The notes beneath the pieces were generated by a model, which worked only from the letters and a program-made list of their open reading frames with translations, searched no databases and was not told where the DNA came from. A stretch of 64,000 bases of DNA, taken from assembly GCA_022184915.1 (NCBI GenBank), contig JAGTJU010000001.1:932057-996056 (forward strand), given 5' to 3'. The stretch's first letter is position 1. Every line of letters begins with the position of its first letter. The position numbers were made by a program, and so were the translations under genes. The stretch comes from Myxococcales bacterium. GTDB lineage: Bacteria; Myxococcota_A; Polyangia; Fen-1088. Shown here piece by piece: positions 56,544 through 64,000 of the stretch.

Positions 56544-58184
56544 ATGGCAGTACCAATGCGCTCGGGATGGGCGCTGCTCGCGGGTGCCATGGCCTGCGCT
56601 TGCAGCGAAAGGCCGAAAGTCGAAGAACCGCCGCCGCCGGTGGACGAGCCGCTTGCGTGCGAAGCGGTGCCGGCGGCTCCCCTGCGCTTGCTGACCCGGT
56701 ACGAGTACGACCGCACCGTCCAGGACCTGCTCGGGGACACGTCGGCGCCGGCGCGTGAATTTCCCCGGGAACCTCTGGCCCACGGTTTGGACAACGACGC
56801 CACCCTGCTGCAGGTGGCCCCTGACAACGTCGCACGCTACTTCGAGGCTGCGGAGTTCCTGTCGCGGCAGGTGATGACGGCCGCGGACCCCTTGGTGCTG
56901 CCTTCCTGTGAGGGCAAGCCGGCGTCATGTGGACGCGAGGTCCTCGCGGGCCTGGCGCCTCGGGTGTTTCGTCGTCCCCTCCGTCCGGAGGAGTGGGAGC
57001 TGCTGGTGGGGCTCCACGATACGACGCACGCTGCTGAGGGACCGTCCGTGGCCCTCGAGCGCGGCTTGCAGCTGCTCCTCCAGTCGCCTCAGTTCCTGTA
57101 CCGGGACGAGCTGGGAGCGGCGGTGCCCAATATGGACTACCACCGCCTCTCGGGTCATCAGCTCGCCACGAAGCTGTCGTATTTTTTGCGCGCCACTACG
57201 CCCGACGCGACCTTGATGGCTCAGGCGGCGAGCGGTGTTTTGGGCACGTCCGAGGGCATTGGGAGCGCCGTGGGCGACATCCTGGCCCAACCTGACGGCC
57301 TCGACGGCCTGGCGCGCTTTTTGGCCTTGTGGCTCTCGCTCGACGAAGTGGCCACCACCGAAAAAGACATGGCGGTATACCCGGAGTTCTCCCTCGGCCT
57401 GGCCGCCTCTTGGCGCCAGTCGCTTGCGCTTTACATCGCCGACGTGCTCGCAACCGCGCCCACGCTGAAGGCGCTGCTCACATCGCGTGTGCTCTTCGCG
57501 GACAAGTCCATGGCGCTTTACCTCCCCAAGGGAACCGAGGGCGCAGCCTCGTCCTTCGCGCAGACAGAGGTGCCGCAGGGGCAGCCGGGCGGCGTTTTGG
57601 CGCAGCCAGGGTTCCTCGCGTTCAAGGCTCTTCACGATGGCTCGTCGCCCATTCGCCGAGGGACCTTCGTTTTGGACAAGCTGCTCTGTGAACCGGTTGG
57701 TTCTCCCCCTGCCAACGTGCCCATCACGCCGCCGGCGCCCTCCAACGCCAAGACGACGCGGGAGCGTTTTGAGGATCACAAAGCCGATGCCACCTGCGCC
57801 CTCTGTCACAAGTTCATCGATCCCGTGGGCTTCGTGTTCGAGAACTTCGATGGCATGGGACGGTGGCGGCTCGAGGAAAACGGCATTCCGATCGACGCAC
57901 GCGGCGGGATCCTGGCGGCCGCCGACGAGTCGCTCGTGGGTCCGGTCGAAGGCCCGGACGAGCTGATCGCGAAGCTGGCCCAGAGCCGGCAGGTGCACGA
58001 CTGCGTGGCGCGTGAGGTGTATCGCTTCGCCGTGGGCCGGCCCCTGGCGCGCGCCGACGAATGCTGGTTCGAGCCCATCCGGACGCGCTTCTTCGATTCG
58101 GGCGGCGACTTCAAGGCCCTGCTGGCCGCGATCGCCACGTCGCCCGGGTTTCGCACGCACGCCGTACAGGGGGACCTGCCATGA
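56544..58184 (+). CDS. DUF1592/DUF1588-type lipoprotein with heme-binding CxxCH
   Basis: 546 residues. Signal with lipobox-like MACAC, then LLTRYEYDRTVQDLLGD (DUF1587/1595-like), LLQSPQFLYRDE, YHRLSGHQLATKLSYFL, RRGTFVLDKLLC, and the C-terminal CALCHKFIDPVGFVFENFDGMGRWR with a CxxCH heme site. This multi-domain family (DUF1587, 1588, 1592, 1585) is frequent in planctomycetes and myxobacteria and is of unknown function. AAGGG lies before the ATG. The last codons overlap the DUF1552 start (ATGA). Confidence 0.9.
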   Translation: MAVPMRSGWALLAGAMACACSERPKVEEPPPPVDEPLACEAVPAAPLRLLTRYEYDRTVQDLLGDTSAPAREFPREPLAHGLDNDATLLQVAPDNVARYFEAAEFLSRQVMTAADPLVLPSCEGKPASCGREVLAGLAPRVFRRPLRPEEWELLVGLHDTTHAAEGPSVALERGLQLLLQSPQFLYRDELGAAVPNMDYHRLSGHQLATKLSYFLRATTPDATLMAQAASGVLGTSEGIGSAVGDILAQPDGLDGLARFLALWLSLDEVATTEKDMAVYPEFSLGLAASWRQSLALYIADVLATAPTLKALLTSRVLFADKSMALYLPKGTEGAASSFAQTEVPQGQPGGVLAQPGFLAFKALHDGSSPIRRGTFVLDKLLCEPVGSPPANVPITPPAPSNAKTTRERFEDHKADATCALCHKFIDPVGFVFENFDGMGRWRLEENGIPIDARGGILAAADESLVGPVEGPDELIAKLAQSRQVHDCVAREVYRFAVGRPLARADECWFEPIRTRFFDSGGDFKALLAAIATSPGFRTHAVQGDLP

Positions 58185-59506
58185 ACCCGAGGGCGCGGCG
58201 CGATCGACGGAGGTTTTTGCGAGGAGCATTCGGCACGGCCATCGCGCTGCCGTTCCTGGAGTCGCGGGCCGACCGAGCGTACGCCGCGACACCGGTCAAG
58301 CGCTTCGTGGGCCTTTACCATCCGAACGGCGTGTTCACGCCGCAATGGTTCCCCACGCGCCCCGCAAATGCTCCAGAGACCGAGTTCGAGCTGGGGCCGT
58401 TGCACGAACCGCTGGCGGCGTGGAAATCGAAGCTCCTGTTCACGGGCGGCATCGACATGAAAGTGGCCGTAGCGGGGCCCGGGGAAATGCACCAGCGCGG
58501 CGTGGGTGGCTGGCTGACGGGTAGCAGCTTGGGCAAGGGGAGCTTCGTGGGGAACGACGGCTCTCGGGCGGGTTACGCCCAGGGAATCTCGCTCGATCAG
58601 GCCTTGGTGCCGCTCATCGGTGCCGAGACGTCGGTGAAGAGCTTGCAGCTAGGGGTGCACGCGCTTACGCCCAACGTGGCCGGCGTGGTGAGCTATCAGG
58701 GCCCCGACCAACCGCTCTTGCCCCAAAACGATCCGAAGCTGACCTTTCGTACGCTCTTTGGCACCGAAGCGGTGGTGCTGGACGAACTCGCGGCGGGGCG
58801 GCGATCGGTGTTGGACGCGGTTCGCGGTCAGATCCGAAACTTGCAGATGCGCGTGAGCGCGTCCGACCGCACCCGCCTGGACCGGCACTTCACGCTGCTG
58901 CGAGAGCTCGAGGCGAAGGTCACCAAGGTGGACCCGGTCACCTGTGGGCCCCGCACGCCGCCAGCGGCCATCGAGTTTGCCTCAGAAGTACAGATGCAGC
59001 AGGTGGCCCAAGTGCAGCTGGACCTGCTCGTGACGGCCTTCCGCTGCGACTTGGCTCGCGTGGCCACAATCATGGTGGGCGATGCGCTGAACCACAACGC
59101 GATCCCGCACCTCGACATTCGCACCGACGTACACAACCTCACGCACTTGTCCGACAGCGACGCGGCTCGCACCCAGGTGGGGGTCAGGGACAAATGGGTG
59201 GCGTCCTTGCTCGGGCGTCTTTTGCTCGAACTCGAAGCCACAGAGGCGCCAGGCGGAGGGAGCGCCCTGGATCACACGCTCGTGTTTTGGGGTACGGATG
59301 TCTCGCGAGGGAATACGCACGCGCACGACGACATGCCGTTCGTTTTGGCGGGCGGCGGCGCGGGCTTCAAGATGGGCCGCTACGTGCGCTGGGACGGCGC
59401 CCCCCACAACGACCTCTTGGTTTCGATCCTCAACGGCTTCGGTTCCGAGGTGTCCACCTTCGGCGCCGCAGAGCACTGCCGCGGACCGTTGGCGAACCTC
59501 ACCTGA
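58181..59506 (+). CDS. DUF1552 protein with twin-arginine signal
   Basis: 441 residues. Tat-type signal RRRFLRG with a short hydrophobic stretch ending near AYAATP. Then the DUF1552 core: LYHPNGVFTPQWFP, HQRGVGGWLTGS, DQALVP, HLDIRTDVHNLTH and FWGTDVSRGNTHAHDDMP. The family is almost always encoded with DUF1592 proteins, and an ATGA overlap confirms coupling here. Export in folded state implies a cofactor or metal. The reaction is unknown. Confidence 0.9.
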   Translation: MNPRARRDRRRFLRGAFGTAIALPFLESRADRAYAATPVKRFVGLYHPNGVFTPQWFPTRPANAPETEFELGPLHEPLAAWKSKLLFTGGIDMKVAVAGPGEMHQRGVGGWLTGSSLGKGSFVGNDGSRAGYAQGISLDQALVPLIGAETSVKSLQLGVHALTPNVAGVVSYQGPDQPLLPQNDPKLTFRTLFGTEAVVLDELAAGRRSVLDAVRGQIRNLQMRVSASDRTRLDRHFTLLRELEAKVTKVDPVTCGPRTPPAAIEFASEVQMQQVAQVQLDLLVTAFRCDLARVATIMVGDALNHNAIPHLDIRTDVHNLTHLSDSDAARTQVGVRDKWVASLLGRLLLELEATEAPGGGSALDHTLVFWGTDVSRGNTHAHDDMPFVLAGGGAGFKMGRYVRWDGAPHNDLLVSILNGFGSEVSTFGAAEHCRGPLANLT

Positions 59507-59521
59507 AGGGGGGGATGGCCC

Positions 59522-60748
59522 TCAGCGTGCGGAGACCGTGGACGCAGCGGTGCGCACGCGGCGATCGATCTGCCACACGAGGAGGGGCAGCAGGGCCGTC
59601 ATGACGAAGGCCATGGCCACCACGGTCTGCATGCCGGCCAGGCTGTGGTCGGGGCGCTCGACGAGCACGAGGGAGGAGAGCGCTGCGCCCGATGCCGCTG
59701 CGATGTGCTGGGTGGCTGACTGAGTCGACATGAACCGGCCCCGCTCCTGGATGGGGGGAACACGAGACGACACGGTGTTCAGCGCGACTGAGCGAAGCGA
59801 GCTGGCCGTCATGAGCAGCACGAACATCGCCACGACGGGCATGAGGGGGTGTAACGGCCAAAAGCCAAACGCCAGGACCGCCATCATGCAGGCAGACCCC
59901 GTGATCGTGACGACGTTGGGCCCGTGCCGATCCACCCAGATGCCTCCCACCCGCATCGCGACGAAGCTCACGAGGCCACCGGCCAGGTAAAGGCCCCCCA
60001 GGCCCTCGCGGGGGTAGCCGAGGTTGAACTGGAGATACGCCGCGAGGTTTGGCACCAGCGCGAACATGCCCAGGAAGGCCGCACCGGTGGCAGCCAGCGA
60101 GAGCCGCACCCGGCTATCGCGCAGGAAGAGAACGAGCGGGCGGCGCGGGGGGGCATCGACCGGCTTGTCGAGGTGAGCGCGCATCGGAGGCATGAGGGCG
60201 AGCGCCAGGAGGATCACCACCACGCCCAGCGCGGCCACGGCGAAGAAGGGCGCGCGCCAACCCCAGCGTTGCGCGAGCTCGAGTCCAGCGGGAACCCCCA
60301 AAACCGAGGCCGCGGCAAAAGCGCCCATCACGCTGCCCATGGCCTTGCCTCGGCGCTCGGGGGGAACGACGTCGGCCAGGATGGAAAGCGACAGGGCGGT
60401 CGCCGGGCCGCCAAAGGCCCCCGCAACGACCCGGGCCAGCACGAGCGTGGTGAACCCCTGAGCAAGAGCACCCAGCAGCGTGCCACCAACGAGACCCCAA
60501 AGCGCTACGGACAGGGCGCGGCGGCGGTCGAAACGGTCGAGAAAGGTGGAGGCGGCCAATCCCGAAACGGCAGCCGCGGCGGTGTAGGCGCCGCCCACCA
60601 GCCCGAGCCGCGAGAGGGGTATACCGAGCGCCGCAGCAAAGTCCGGCCCCATCGGCATGACGATCATGAAATCGAGAATGTTGATGAAGTTGACCGCCGC
60701 CAGGAGGACGATGATTTTTCGTTCGAAAGCGAGGGTATTTAAGGGCAT
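59522..60748 (-). CDS. MFS transporter
   Basis: 408 residues with twelve predicted helices. Motif A region FLDRFDRRRALSVALWGLVGG and its repeat in the second half (GGIWVDRHGPNVV). LDFMIVMPMGP in helix 1 resembles DHA1-type multidrug efflux pumps. Substrate unknown. Starts 41 bases after the OmpA lipoprotein stop, possibly the same operon. Confidence 0.88.
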   Translation of the reverse strand: MPLNTLAFERKIIVLLAAVNFINILDFMIVMPMGPDFAAALGIPLSRLGLVGGAYTAAAAVSGLAASTFLDRFDRRRALSVALWGLVGGTLLGALAQGFTTLVLARVVAGAFGGPATALSLSILADVVPPERRGKAMGSVMGAFAAASVLGVPAGLELAQRWGWRAPFFAVAALGVVVILLALALMPPMRAHLDKPVDAPPRRPLVLFLRDSRVRLSLAATGAAFLGMFALVPNLAAYLQFNLGYPREGLGGLYLAGGLVSFVAMRVGGIWVDRHGPNVVTITGSACMMAVLAFGFWPLHPLMPVVAMFVLLMTASSLRSVALNTVSSRVPPIQERGRFMSTQSATQHIAAASGAALSSLVLVERPDHSLAGMQTVVAMAFVMTALLPLLVWQIDRRVRTAASTVSAR

Positions 60749-60789
60749 GGCAGGGCGGGGCCGTTAGGATGCCCGCCGCCGGGTGGCGG

Positions 60790-61704
60790 TTACATCGCTC
60801 TCAGTTCCGTCGCTTCGATGCGCCGGTTTTTTTGGCGCCCCTCTTCCGAGTCGTTCGGAGCGATGGGCTGCTCGTCTCCCACGCCCACGGCTTCGATCCG
60901 GTCTGGCGCGATGCCCTTGCTTACGAGGTAATCGCGACACGCCTTTGCGCGTTTTTCGGACAACGCTTTGTTCGTCTTGGGGTTGCCGACGTTGTCCGTG
61001 TGTCCGGAAATCTCGATGCGCGCGCTCTTTTTGTGCGCCATGTACTCGACCACGCCGTCAAGCTGGGCGAACGACTCAGGCCGCAAGCTGGCCTTGCCGG
61101 TGTCGAAGTTCACGCCCTGCAGAACCAGCCCGGGCTTTGGGCGGTTACTGGGCACCTCGGGAGCGGGCAGATTATGTCGCTTGTAGCGCAGCGTGAGCTT
61201 GACGTTCTGGTTGGGTTCGTCGGCCACCTCGACTGTGGCGGCAATGTCTTTGCGGCCGAGGCTGAGAAAGACGAGCTCGTAGGTGCGCGCGATGGGGACC
61301 AGCACCTCGGTATAGCCCAACGCGTCCGTCTCCTCGGTGTAGTACTTCGTGCCATCGGGAGCGGTGAGGACGACCACGATCCCAGGCACCGGACCTTTGT
61401 CTTTGTCGATGACGAAGATCTTCATCGCCGCCTCGGTTTTCGTGGCTTTGATGCGAGAGGGGGACACGCCCTGCGCGGTGCGAGCCGTTTTCGTGCCAGT
61501 GAGCGCGAAGGCGCTGCCGGTGGTAGTGGGGGGCTCGTCTGGCGGCTTCTCTGCTTCGGGAGACGCAGCGACGGACGCAGGGTGAGAGGCGCCGACGGAG
61601 GGCGGAGCTTTCTCTTCAGGGGCAGGAGGCTGCGGAGGCCGCTGGGGCCCGGCGCAAGCAAACAGGGTCCAACAAGCGACGGTGGCGAGCGTGATGGGGC
61701 GCAT
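60790..61704 (-). CDS. OmpA-family lipoprotein
   Basis: 304 residues. Lipobox LFAC (Cys17), a Pro/Ala linker, a beta domain at about 90-190 (starting near KIFVIDKDKG), and a C-terminal OmpA peptidoglycan-binding domain: GVNFDTGKASLRPESFAQLD, IEISGHTDNVGNPKTNKALSEKRA and NRRIEA. Anchors the outer membrane to the cell wall, binding diaminopimelate by the TDN/R residues. The ATG at 61704 is the one opening on the signal. Separated from E1-alpha by 114 bases. Confidence 0.93.
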   Translation of the reverse strand: MRPITLATVACWTLFACAGPQRPPQPPAPEEKAPPSVGASHPASVAASPEAEKPPDEPPTTTGSAFALTGTKTARTAQGVSPSRIKATKTEAAMKIFVIDKDKGPVPGIVVVLTAPDGTKYYTEETDALGYTEVLVPIARTYELVFLSLGRKDIAATVEVADEPNQNVKLTLRYKRHNLPAPEVPSNRPKPGLVLQGVNFDTGKASLRPESFAQLDGVVEYMAHKKSARIEISGHTDNVGNPKTNKALSEKRAKACRDYLVSKGIAPDRIEAVGVGDEQPIAPNDSEEGRQKNRRIEATELRAM

Positions 61705-61818
61705 GCAGTGACTCCGCAAACGAAAGACGAGACGTCGTGACGGTATCACAGGCTCGTGGGGAACTCATGCCCGTCGCGAGTCCGGGACTCAAACGGGCGC
61801 CACGTCCCGCGGCGTAGG

Positions 61819-63117
61819 TCAGTGTCCCTGTCCGCCCCCCCGTCGGGCCCGAACGCGTTCGAGTTCGGCGAGCTGCTCTTCGAGAAGCCAGTTGGGTTTG
61901 GCGAAGACGGATTCGATGAGCGTGCGCGTGGTGGGCTTGGGTGCGGCCTCCTCGGCCGCGATATGCTCCCGGATCTCACGATCCAGTTCGGCCGAGAGGT
62001 TCCTTTCGGCGGCTTCACTCAAGATGCCCTCGGCGGCAAGCCACGTCCGGTAGCGCGCCAGGGGGTCCCGGCTACGCCAGGGCTCTGGCTCTTTGGGGTC
62101 GCGGTAGCGCGTGGGATCGTCCGAAGAGCTGTGGGGGCCCACCCTGTAGGTGAGGTTCTCTATGAAGCTCGGGCCCAATCCCGCGCGGGCGCGATCCACC
62201 GCCGCCTTGATGGTGGTGTACACGGCGAAGATGTCGTTGCCGTCCACACGGTACGACGGGATGCCATAAGCGAGACCCTTGACCGCGAGGGTCTCGGAAA
62301 CGGTTTGTTGGCAAAGCGGCGTGGAGATCGCCCACTGGTTGTTTTGGCACACGAAAACCACGGGCAGCTTGAAGACGGCTGCGAAGTTGAGCGCAACGTG
62401 GAAGTCTTCTTCGCTCGTGCCGCCGTCGCCCATGTAGCCCAGCGCCACCACGTCGCTCTTCGAGAGCTTGGCTGCCCAGGCGACGCCCGCGGCTTGAGGC
62501 AGCTGCGACGAGACACAGGACGACATCACGAGGTGGTTCGAAGCGCGCGTGCCGGAATGGCAGGGCAGCTGATGCCCGAGCGTCACGTCGTTGACGTTGC
62601 CGAACATCTGCGCCAGATGCGTGCGCAGAGGAACGCCTCGATAAATGCCGGCCGCGGTCTCACGGAGGCCCGAAATGAAGTAGTCGCGGGGCTCAATGGC
62701 GTGCGCGCCGCCGATCATGCCTGCTTCTTGACCACGCGCTTCGATGTAAAACCCGATGCGCCCCTGCCGCTGAAGCGGCATCAGCCGGTCGTCGAGCAAG
62801 CGGCTCTGCAGCATGCCGCGGTAGATGCGGCGGTGTTCATCGTGGGTGAGCGGGGGCACCCGCTGGGGGTCGGCTACGCCGTTTTCGTTCAGGATCTGAA
62901 TGATGCCCGTGGCGCGCGCGTGGTCTTCGTCTGTCCACACTTCCACCTCGGTGAGGTCTGCCTGGCCCGAACGGGAGCCCGCGGAAGGCACTGAGGGCGA
63001 GACCTTGCGACCGGGCGGGGCCGAGGCCGTGCGGGAGGGTCCCGCCGCCGTGCTCTCCGCGCTCGACGGACTGCGGTCGGTGTTGACGGACGTCTCGTTT
63101 GATTTCGTTGTGGCCAC
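61819..63117 (-). CDS. 2-oxoacid dehydrogenase E1 component, alpha subunit (branched-chain type)
   Basis: 432 residues from a GTG. Residues 1-75 are Ser/Pro/Ala-rich and probably disordered. From about 85, RIYRGMLQSRLLDDRLMPLQRQGRIGFY and GQEA(G) characterise E1-alpha of the branched-chain/pyruvate family. The thiamine diphosphate site GDGGTSEEDF, ending in QNNQWAIS, and GHSG-type helix SSDDPTRYR follow. Decarboxylates a 2-oxoacid with TPP and transfers the acyl group to E2 lipoate. The E1-beta gene is not in view. Lies 25 bases downstream of E2 on the same strand. Confidence 0.92.
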   Translation of the reverse strand: MATTKSNETSVNTDRSPSSAESTAAGPSRTASAPPGRKVSPSVPSAGSRSGQADLTEVEVWTDEDHARATGIIQILNENGVADPQRVPPLTHDEHRRIYRGMLQSRLLDDRLMPLQRQGRIGFYIEARGQEAGMIGGAHAIEPRDYFISGLRETAAGIYRGVPLRTHLAQMFGNVNDVTLGHQLPCHSGTRASNHLVMSSCVSSQLPQAAGVAWAAKLSKSDVVALGYMGDGGTSEEDFHVALNFAAVFKLPVVFVCQNNQWAISTPLCQQTVSETLAVKGLAYGIPSYRVDGNDIFAVYTTIKAAVDRARAGLGPSFIENLTYRVGPHSSSDDPTRYRDPKEPEPWRSRDPLARYRTWLAAEGILSEAAERNLSAELDREIREHIAAEEAAPKPTTRTLIESVFAKPNWLLEEQLAELERVRARRGGGQGH

Positions 63118-63142
63118 AGGTCCTCCGGCGAACGGCTTGCCT

Positions 63143-64000
63143 TCAGATCGTATCGAGGAAGAGAAGTCCTGGGGTTTCCAGTGACTCTTTGATCATCGCG
63201 ACGAACGCAGCGGCTTCATGCCCATCCACCAGCCTGTGATCCACGGAGATTGAGAGGTTCATCATGTCGCGGATCTCCACCTTGTCGTCGATCACCACGG
63301 GCCGCTTCGCAATCTTGTGAACACCCAAGATGGCCACTTCGGGGAAGTTGATGACGGGCGTGGCCATGAGGCCACCGAGGGTGCCGAGGCTCGTGATGGT
63401 GAACGTACTGCCGGTGAGTTCCTGGCGCGTGGCGCGCCCAGCCTTCGTGGCCGCCGCCAGACGCTCGATCTCGCGCCCGAGATCCGCCACGGAAAGGCGG
63501 TCGGCGTCGCGCAATACGGGTACGACCAGCCCGTCATCGGTCGCCGCAGCTACGCCGATGTGATAGCTGCGGCGCTGAATGATCTCCGCGGCGCTCTCGT
63601 CGAGCGTGGCGTTCAATTGGGGAAACCTTTTGAGCGCGTCCACTGTGGCCTTCACGATGAAGGGCAGAAAGGAAAGCTTGACGTTTTGCGAGGCCAGTCG
63701 GGCGTTGGCGCGGCTTCGCAGAGTGACCAACGCTGACGCATCGACCTCCTCCACGTAGGTGAAGTGTGCCGCCTTTTGCTTCGACAGCGCCATGCGCTCG
63801 GCGATCTTGCGGCGCAAGCCGCGAAAGGGAACCCTGACATCCCCTGCGGCCGGCGCGGGGCGCGGAGCCGAGGGAGCCAACGGTGCTTCGTAGGCACGGC
63901 GTACGTCGTCGTGGGTCACCCGCCCTGCCGGGCCGCTGGCGCGCACGGAAGAGAGGTTCACCCCGAGCTCACGGGCGAGCTTGCGCGTGGCTGGCGTGGC
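63143..64000 (-). CDS. 2-oxoacid dehydrogenase E2 (dihydrolipoamide acyltransferase), cut by window edge
   Basis: 285 residues visible, 5-prime end outside the window. It begins within the peripheral-subunit-binding domain (ATPATRKLARELGVNL, then GPAGRVTHDDV), then the catalytic domain: RKIAERMALSKQKAAHFTYVEEVD, FTITSLGTLGG and the active-site DHRLVDG. The lipoyl domain must lie beyond the edge. Transfers the acyl group to CoA. E1-alpha follows and lpdA may supply E3. Confidence 0.93.
   Translation of the reverse strand, partial: ATPATRKLARELGVNLSSVRASGPAGRVTHDDVRRAYEAPLAPSAPRPAPAAGDVRVPFRGLRRKIAERMALSKQKAAHFTYVEEVDASALVTLRSRANARLASQNVKLSFLPFIVKATVDALKRFPQLNATLDESAAEIIQRRSYHIGVAAATDDGLVVPVLRDADRLSVADLGREIERLAAATKAGRATRQELTGSTFTITSLGTLGGLMATPVINFPEVAILGVHKIAKRPVVIDDKVEIRDMMNLSISVDHRLVDGHEAAAFVAMIKESLETPGLLFLDTI

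Overview
The window is GC-rich throughout and densely packed, with many genes joined by ATGA, GTGA or TGATG stop/start overlaps. The gene content points to a Myxococcota (deltaproteobacterial) chromosome. It includes a membrane-anchored Ser/Thr kinase next to a PEGA protein, Cys-rich lipoproteins, a DUF1592/DUF1552 pair, Roadblock/LC7-like proteins and a System I cytochrome c maturation cluster. This assignment rests on gene content alone. No tRNA, rRNA, CRISPR array, phage or insertion sequence was recognised.

Layout. 1-3852: end of an unknown protein and two multi-membrane GT-C-type glycosyltransferases in one operon (+). 3976-9884: metzincin-like lipoprotein, Ser/Thr kinase, Cys-rich lipoprotein and PEGA protein (+). 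9909-18260: a compact five-gene operon (-) with two GMC (cholesterol-oxidase-like) flavoenzymes, an alpha/beta hydrolase whose nucleophile position is Cys, a YdjM-like membrane protein and a 924-residue composite flavoprotein-like membrane protein. This is the best candidate here for an undescribed system. 18537-25960: mainly housekeeping genes (YqeY, ppnP, metF, a mutarotase, a ClpX paralogue, enolase with its terminator, acyl-CoA dehydrogenase).

26088-34493 (-): cytochrome c maturation genes ccmF-ccmH (fused), a CcmI-like gene, a membrane-anchored accessory protein, ccmA, ccmB, a lipoprotein, ccmC, ccmD and a small membrane protein. Two genes in this block are frame-disrupted. The WWD heme-handling region of ccmF reads correctly only if three single bases are restored. 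The CcmI-like gene has an A8 run, beyond which a zinc-ribbon tail continues in another frame. ccmE is not in this block.

34689-50000: P-loop kinase and IMPase-type phosphatase, Cys-rich lipoprotein, amtB followed by two Roadblock-type small proteins, an EVE-domain protein, the two membrane subunits of transhydrogenase without the soluble pntAA subunit, a TlpA-type thioredoxin, SelO, an HU-type protein with its terminator, a two-domain adenylate-kinase-like protein, and a divergent pair (stand-alone MshEN-type protein and an unknown protein) separated by only 30 bp that carry a 16-bp palindrome. 49999-64000: OPT transporter, secreted GH3 beta-glucosidase with a PA14 insert, Rieske ferredoxin, lipoamide dehydrogenase, the DUF1592/DUF1552 pair, an MFS transporter, an OmpA lipoprotein, and E1-alpha and (truncated at the window edge) E2 of a 2-oxoacid dehydrogenase. 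LpdA could supply the E3 of that complex.
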